A stretch of 6,245 bases of DNA, taken from positions 1 to 6,245 of the forward strand of contig JAAYIO010000208.1 in the NCBI GenBank assembly GCA_012523385.1, given 5' to 3'. Each line of letters begins with the position of its first letter. Position 1 is the first letter of the stretch. The notes beneath the pieces are model-generated. The model was not told the origin of the DNA, ran no database searches, and saw only the letters and a program-made list of their open reading frames with translations. Made by a program: the position numbers and the translations under genes. Positions 5,577-6,245 of the stretch are shown one piece after another. This DNA is from Methanomicrobiales archaeon (GTDB taxonomy: Archaea; Halobacteriota; Methanomicrobia; Methanomicrobiales; Methanomicrobiaceae).

Positions 5577-6245
5577 TGGCATCAGGAACAGAGGTGATCT
5601 GCCGGTATGCAGGAGCAGACCTTGAAGCACGATATATCACGGAGCGCGATGGTATGGCGGTCATTAAACTGAAGAGCGGATACAATATCGGGGTAGACCC
5701 GGCCTGTCTGACCGTGGTTGCGCCGCCAGAAGTGGTGAAGGCAGGGGAAGTGACGGTTATTAAACAGAACCCCTCGCTTCCTGAGCTTTCCATCATCTCT
5801 ACCGGTGGCACGATTGCAAGCTGTGTGGATCACCGCACCGGCGCTGTAACGAGCCAGTTTACCGCAGAAGACATCATGCGGGCGATACCCGGTCTTGGAG
5901 ATATCGCACGGTTCCGCTCAGCAATGCTTGCAAACATTCTCTCGGAAAATATGACCCCTGCCATCTGGCAGACGCTTGCACAGAGCATCTATAGTGAGAT
6001 TAAAAACGGTGCCGAGGGTATCATCGTGACCCATGGAACGGATACGATGTCCCACTCCGCCGCCGCGGTCTCCTTTATGTTAGACACTCCGGTGCCTGTT
6101 GTCTTTGTCGGCTCCCAACGGTCTGCGGACCGGCCTTCGAGTGACAATGTCATGAACACCCTTGCAAGCGCTGCTGCTGCCACATCAGACCTTGGCGAGG
6201 TGGTGGTGGTGATGCATGCAACCACGAATGACGACATCTGTGCCA
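5573..6245 (+). CDS. gatD: Glutamyl-tRNA(Gln) amidotransferase subunit D, partial at the right edge
   Basis: These are the first 224 residues of GatD, the asparaginase-like subunit that frees ammonia from an amide donor so that GatE can turn Glu-tRNA(Gln) into Gln-tRNA(Gln) in archaea. Residues 1-65 are the small N-terminal domain that distinguishes GatD from plain L-asparaginases. The asparaginase domain then begins with SIISTGGTIAS (73-83) and continues to VTHGTDTMSHSAAA (152-165) and GSQRSADRPSSD (180-191). By analogy with type I/II asparaginases, Thr77, Thr156 and Asp157 are catalytic; the catalytic Lys lies beyond the window. The start is the ATG of an ATGA overlap with the argH stop; a second ATG follows at once (5576-5578), so the protein may begin with one or two Met. 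No strong Shine-Dalgarno is visible, fitting translational coupling. Archaeal L-asparaginase is the alternative, but the N-terminal domain argues against it. Confidence 0.93.
   Translation, partial: MMASGTEVICRYAGADLEARYITERDGMAVIKLKSGYNIGVDPACLTVVAPPEVVKAGEVTVIKQNPSLPELSIISTGGTIASCVDHRTGAVTSQFTAEDIMRAIPGLGDIARFRSAMLANILSENMTPAIWQTLAQSIYSEIKNGAEGIIVTHGTDTMSHSAAAVSFMLDTPVPVVFVGSQRSADRPSSDNVMNTLASAAAATSDLGEVVVVMHATTNDDICA

Overview
The window looks like the chromosome of a methanogenic archaeon, most likely of the order Methanomicrobiales. The support is an archaeal-type ribosomal protein L10e, a GatD subunit (the GatDE amidotransferase is found only in archaea), a two-subunit-type class I fumarase, Shine-Dalgarno motifs of the GGAG/GAGGAG type and A/T-rich TATA-box-like elements in the gaps. 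The order is assigned from remembered protein similarity and not from a search. All protein genes are of recognisable families; there are no tRNA or rRNA genes, CRISPR arrays, insertion sequences or phage genes that I can see.

Layout. The left two thirds are read leftwards (minus strand). From the divergent promoter region near 3.9 kb the order is: a lipoprotein substrate-binding protein, a membrane permease and an ATPase, which together form a complete NitT/TauT (SsuABC/TauABC-like) ABC importer; then ribosomal protein L10e; then the fumarase alpha subunit, which runs off the left edge. The right third is read rightwards: argH (argininosuccinate lyase, last step of arginine synthesis) and, overlapping it by four bases, gatD (asparaginase-like subunit of the archaeal Glu-tRNA(Gln) amidotransferase), which runs off the right edge.

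How the parts work together. The three transporter genes are closely spaced and form a self-contained importer. Its substrate is not decided by sequence; sulfonates, taurine, nitrate-like anions or a cofactor precursor are all open. ArgH releases fumarate, the substrate of the fumarase at the left end, but the two genes are divergent and several kilobases apart, so this is only a metabolic link. ArgH and GatD look translationally coupled.

The most interesting part is non-coding. The 214-bp divergent gap (3878-4091) holds two perfect 7-bp inverted repeats and a 21-bp-spaced direct repeat. The first inverted repeat wraps the best TATA candidate of the transporter operon, as an operator would. 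There is also a T7 tract plus a small hairpin between the binding-protein and permease genes, and a small stacked terminator/promoter/inverted-repeat arrangement between rpl10e and the fumarase gene. I see no convincing new multi-gene system here.
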